From Carettochelys insculpta (lineage: Eukaryota > Chordata > Testudines > Carettochelyidae): a stretch of 64,000 bases of DNA. The DNA is taken from assembly GCF_033958435.1 (NCBI RefSeq), contig NC_134138.1, forward strand, positions 208,329,298 through 208,393,297, written 5' to 3'. The translations under genes were made by a program, and so were the position numbers. The notes beneath the pieces are model-generated. The model was given only the letters and a program-made list of their open reading frames with translations, did not search any database and was not told the origin of the DNA. Positions 60,313 through 64,000 of this stretch are shown in pieces. Position 1 is the stretch's first letter. The number at the start of each line of letters is the position of its first letter.

Positions 60313-60395
60313 TGTCAGGGGTGGGATTCGAACCCACGCCTCCAGGAGAGACTGCGACCTGAACGCAGCGCCTTGGACCGCTCGGCCACCCTGAC
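60313..60395 (-). tRNA. tRNA-Leu (CAG), unit 11
   Basis: Intact copy lying after the noisy interval. The downstream microsatellite is rearranged (gaagaggcgagaaga) and a T replaces C at about 60185. Confidence 0.95.
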
Positions 60396-60537
60396 GGCCG
60401 GCTGGGCTCCTCCCTCAGCTACCTGTGGGCAGAGAGGCAGCACTCCGGCCCACTGGGAGTCAGGGCCGCTGCTGCCAACAAAAGCTCCAGGCCTGGCTGC
60501 CAAGAGGAGACGGTGGTCCCTGAAAAAGTCAGCCGCC

Positions 60538-60620
60538 TGCCAGGGGTGGGATTCGAACCCACGCCTCCAGGGGAGACTGCGACCTTAACGCAGCGCCTTA
60601 GACCGCTCGGCCACCCTGAC
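60538..60620 (-). tRNA. tRNA-Leu (AAG), unit 12
   Basis: Intact copy with the T5 terminator at 60523-60527. Confidence 0.96.
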
Positions 60621-63600
60621 GGCCAGAAGGGCCCCTCCCCTTCTTTTCTGCCCGCCGCTGGCGGTGGCAGGGGGACATGGCCCCCGCCAGCAGGTGGCCT
60701 GCTTTCCCAACCAGGCCCCGGGGGGCGGGAAAACTCCTGCCAGCAGATCAACAGGAAACCCCTGAAACCAACTGACGCAAAAGAGCAGGGAGCCTCCCTG
60801 CCCCCGAGCAACAAAAGCCCGACAGCCCACTTTCAGGAGTGGCATTGGGAAGCCACACCTCCCCACAAGGCAGCGCTCTGGACCACTCATTCAGCCCCAC
60901 CCAGCTGGCAAGTTTTTCTCCTGGGTGGCAGTCAGTGGAATTCAAAAGGCGGCGGCGCGCCTCACGCCAGCGTACTGCTGGCCTTTTCCCCTTTTCTTTC
61001 TGAAAATGGCCACGCTGGAAGAAAACAGCACGGGGAGAGCCACGCAAGAGCAGGCAGCAAAGAATGCAGCCCAAACGGACACTCGAGCGCATGCAAACGG
61101 GGGAGTTTGAGAAGGAGAGCCCCCCTGCTGAACGAACCAGGCGTGAGTAAGTTCCTTTGGGGTGAGTGACTTGGCTTGACTGTTGCTCTGCATTTGTCTT
61201 CTCTTTCAGGTGATTTCACTGACTGTGTCCGTTGGGATTCTGAGCCTGGGACGTCTTTGAGGCATTGTTGCTTTCCTGAGCCTCGTTGGAATCAGCCTGG
61301 GGATCAGCCCTCTGTGATGTTCTTGGATTTGACAACGACTAGCAGAACCATTGCTGTAACCACGGTCCAAAGCTTCGACCTAACGCTGTGCCAAGTGGGC
61401 CAGATGAGGGGTCTCATGAGAGCTGGTCATTCACGGAATGTCTTGTTGCTGCTGCTGCTGCTAGATCTGTATCATTTGTGGATGTGAAGTTGTCAGGGGC
61501 GGCCCTGTGCTTGGAGTTGAAGTTGGTTCCGGGAGACCACTTGAAGAGGCGTGGCGACCTCGTCGTCAGCTGAAGCTGCGCTTAACAGGCAAAGGGCCTC
61601 ATCAGACTGCAATCCCCATCTGAAGCAACAGCCTGGGAGACTGCCAGAAGCGGAATGGCTCCCTCCTCCGCCGTAGAAAGGAAGAAGGACCACGCAGAGG
61701 CGACCCACTCGTGTGCTTCTCCATTTTGAACGTGCTCCCAGACAGGAAGAAAGCATGGATTTCCCTTCACGTGAGCAAGGCTACCAAGTGCAATTTGCAC
61801 GCACATTACGCATTAGGAACCATGCAATTTGTTGTCACTTGTTTGAAGAGATTGTCCAAAGTAAGGCCTTGTTTTGGCTTTGCAAGGTTTGCAGGGTTGG
61901 CCTTTAAGTCCCAAGGGGCTCAGAAACAAAAAAAATACCCCAACGTTGGAATAAAGGACCTCATTTCCCAAAGGTAACTAGGATTTCAGGCCTTAGACAC
62001 CTGACAAGGGTGGTCGGTCCTGCCAAGAGGGCAAGGAACTGGACCCGATGCCCTCTGGAGGTCCCTTCCAGTTCTAGTGTTCCATGCTTGTAGGCTAAGG
62101 GGACCCTGACCCTCCTCCATTTTGCCTGCGCTCTCCCGTCTCGAACCCAGCTCATCGCTTCAGGAGCGCATCTGCTACGCAAACGCAGCCCGGAAGGGCT
62201 GCTGACCCACGCGAAGAGAGGACGTACTGCAAAGACTTTTCAGATGGCAGCTTAGTCCCCCGGCTGCAGCCTGCATCAAGAGCTTTCTGAGCGATCCAGG
62301 GCGGGCAGGGAGGAGGAGGTGGCTCTGTCCAGGGAGGCCACTGGCAGCTAGTCACTTCTGGCAGCAGGCAGCGCTCCACCCCTAACGTGCTCCTTCTAAA
62401 CGTTCAAAGAGCGCTAGTTGAAAAGAGCCCAGAACAGGGCAAGAGATGAGAAGAGGCAGAACTAGCATGGCCAAAAAGGACTCATCCAGCAATGCTACTG
62501 CGAAGGGGAAGGCAAGAAGAAATGTCAGCTCAAGCAAGCGACACGTCTTGGGCCCTAAACACGCAGCCCAACTTGTCCCAGGCATCCCCGAAAAGCCTCT
62601 CTCCACCAGGAGAGAAAGACAAGCCGCGCCAAAGCTCGGCCCATCCTGGTCCCAAACCTTGTTGGTCCGATTTTCAGTGTCTCACACCTGGTAGGAACCC
62701 CCAGGGTAGAAAGCAATCCAGAAAGCAGAGACGGGAAAAGCGCAGCAGGAGAAGGCCGCAAAAGCAGGGGTTGGAACTAGCACCGGTGATGAAAAACAAG
62801 CAGTTTGTGGAAATTCCAACAATGCCCCTGGGGGAGCCCGAAAGATGGAGTCCAACTTCTCTGCGCTCCCCCCCAGAAAATCCCCTCCCCACCAGGAAAG
62901 ACAGAAAGGCCATCTGGATGGAATCCAGGCCCCTCCTGGTCCCAGACGCAGCGAGGAACAAACCGTTTCCTTTTCCAGCGTGGCCAGCCGTTTAACGGCA
63001 GCACGAGGCCGCTGAGCTACTGTGAGGGAGAAGTGCCGTCGGTGCTGAAGACGCTCTCGACAGCGGCTCTACGGCATGGATCCAGCGATGGGTTTCCCGC
63101 GAGACCGCAGGTTAGCTGGAAAGAATCTTCTCTGACCGACTGTGGCACTCGCCAGGGCGTAGCGTGAAGCCCCGAGGGCTGCCGAGTAAAGTACCGATCC
63201 TCCAGAAAGCGGTCCCTCTTTTCAAACGGTTCCCCGGCCTGACAGGGCCCGGCATCCCCTGCTGCGGGGCACGTGCCGCCCGGGCATTTCCCAGGAAAGA
63301 GGCTCCAGCGCACGTCTCGGTAGGCAGAGGGCACCCGTGCCATTTGCAATCACTTGAAGGCTCCCGTCAGTTGCTCGTCCTGGGGCCAGTTGTGGATGTT
63401 TCGAAGAAGCTCCCGGCAATTGGGCCGCAACCCAAGGGACAAGGGCTCGGCACGCACCGAGCCGAAGGGCGGCCTCGTCGGCCTCTCCTGCTGTGGGGTT
63501 GTGGCCCAAAGCATCTTGCCATCACCTCCGTAAGAGGTCAGCCAAGGGCCTGTTTTGCTTGAGGGAGGCGGGGGTCCTCCGAATGTGCCCTGTTCCCCCG

Positions 63601-63799
63601 CAGCATGTGCTGCACCCAGTGGGGTGGAAAATCCCACAGCCTGTAGCAAAGAGTCTCCTGTGGATTTTCTCATTGCTGTGCCCTTCCCTCCCCGCCGGCC
63701 AATTGGGCACACCAGGGCAGCCCGCCTTTTGGGGCGGGAAGAGAAGAGAAGAGGCACCACCTCCAAAGGACCGCTGGCCTTCACGGGAGCGCCCACGCC

Positions 63800-63882
63800 T
63801 GTCAGGGGTGGGATTCGAACCCACGCCTCCAGGAGAGACTGCGACCTGAACGCAGCGCCTTGGACCGCTCGGCCACCCTGAT
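63800..63882 (-). tRNA. tRNA-Leu (CAG), unit 12, first base changed
   Basis: All arms and both promoter boxes match the other CAG copies, but plus-strand 63882 is T instead of C. Position 1 of the tRNA therefore becomes A opposite C72 and the terminal acceptor pair is lost. This could hinder RNase P processing or charging, so the copy may be weak or inactive. It is the only substitution seen inside any of the twelve CAG genes. Confidence 0.9.
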
Positions 63883-64000
63883 GGCCGGCTGGGCTCCTCC
63901 CTCAGCTACCTGTGGGCAGAGAGGCAGCACTCCGGCCCACTGGGAGTCAGGGCCGCTGCTGCCAACAAAAGCTCCAGGCCTGGCTGCCAAGAGGAGACGG

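Larger units (their letters stand above)
22118..64000 (-). repeat. Tandem satellite array of 3,491-bp units, each with two tRNA-Leu genes
   Basis: Twelve head-to-tail units, continuing past the window. Counting from the AAG tRNA, units start at 22118, 25608, 29100, 32591, 36082, 39573, 43064, 46555, 50046, 53537, 57029 and 60538. Spacing is 3490, 3492, then 3491 seven times, then 3492 and 3509; the last unit lacks about its final 25 bases. Units differ by only a handful of bases, except unit 11, which is rich in indels. Marker variants: C at 33156, 43629 and 47120 (units 4, 7, 8), G at 36950, 40441, 50914 and 54405 (units 5, 6, 9, 10). The array is visibly richer in G+C than the left flank. 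Apart from the tRNA genes no gene is recognised in the unit. Long reading frames recur only because the sequence is copied. Confidence 0.97.
60538..64000. repeat. Array unit 12, slightly diverged
   Basis: Clean length but several substitutions absent from inner units: near 60952 (ggcggcgg), 61754 (aaagcatgg), 62297 (gatccaggg), 62678 (tcagtgtc) and 63882. It shares 'ccaggcctgg' (about 63977) with unit 11 (about 60490), and an extra C near 61124 with unit 2. The excess of changes suggests closeness to another array edge or to a different sub-block; the unit is cut by the window end. Confidence 0.8.

Noticed and set aside
22118..64000. CRISPR-like or phage-like periodic repeat
   Set aside because: Repeat unit length of 3.5 kb, eukaryotic tRNA genes without encoded CCA, and CR1 sequence rule this out.

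Overview
The window is vertebrate nuclear DNA with no protein-coding gene that I can support. It is most likely from a turtle. Evidence for this is a minus-strand CR1 LINE 3' end of the chelonian/archosaur kind at 21357-21925, many palindromic MITEs whose ends read like 'tgtctacact', hAT and PIF/Harbinger remnants, and LTR-type fragments of a style I associate with turtle genomes. The species assignment is inference.

Layout. Positions 1-22117 are ordinary AT-richer intergenic DNA crowded with decayed mobile elements. The clearest are two hAT elements with intact 8-bp target duplications (3805-4815 and 9939-10707, the second holding the end of a hAT transposase), Tigger/pogo-like elements (6731-7238 and 14677-15464, the latter with a MITE nested inside), a probable two-gene PIF/Harbinger element (about 15586-19525, with broken transposase and Myb/SANT-like remnants), long palindromic MITEs (11434-11849, 21034-21339), and a CR1 interrupted by another repeat that left an 11-bp target duplication.

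At 22118 the sequence changes abruptly into a GC-rich tandem array that runs to the end of the window: twelve head-to-tail units of 3,491 bp. Every unit carries two minus-strand tRNA-Leu genes about 140 bp apart. One is tRNA-Leu-CAG. The other has the same CAG-type body but an AAG anticodon. Twelve CAG and eleven AAG genes lie in the window, and the array edge is itself a decayed tRNA-Leu-AAG. The other roughly 3.2 kb of each unit has no recognisable gene. It holds a CR1 3' end, a diverged internal duplication, a hairpin and short microsatellites. Units are nearly identical, and a few marker bases show a higher-order pattern (C-G-G-C-C-G-G across units 4-10) expected from multi-unit duplication or unequal exchange.

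Quality warning: about 56970-59700 (end of unit 10 and most of unit 11) carries about 20 one- or two-base indels, mostly in homopolymers, that no neighbouring unit has. This looks like unpolished long-read sequence, so the broken tRNA at 57029-57113 and the true unit count should not be trusted. The most interesting content is the tRNA-Leu satellite with its anticodon-switched gene pair, comparable in kind to the tandem tDNA repeats known in Xenopus and to the human chromosome 1 tRNA cluster.
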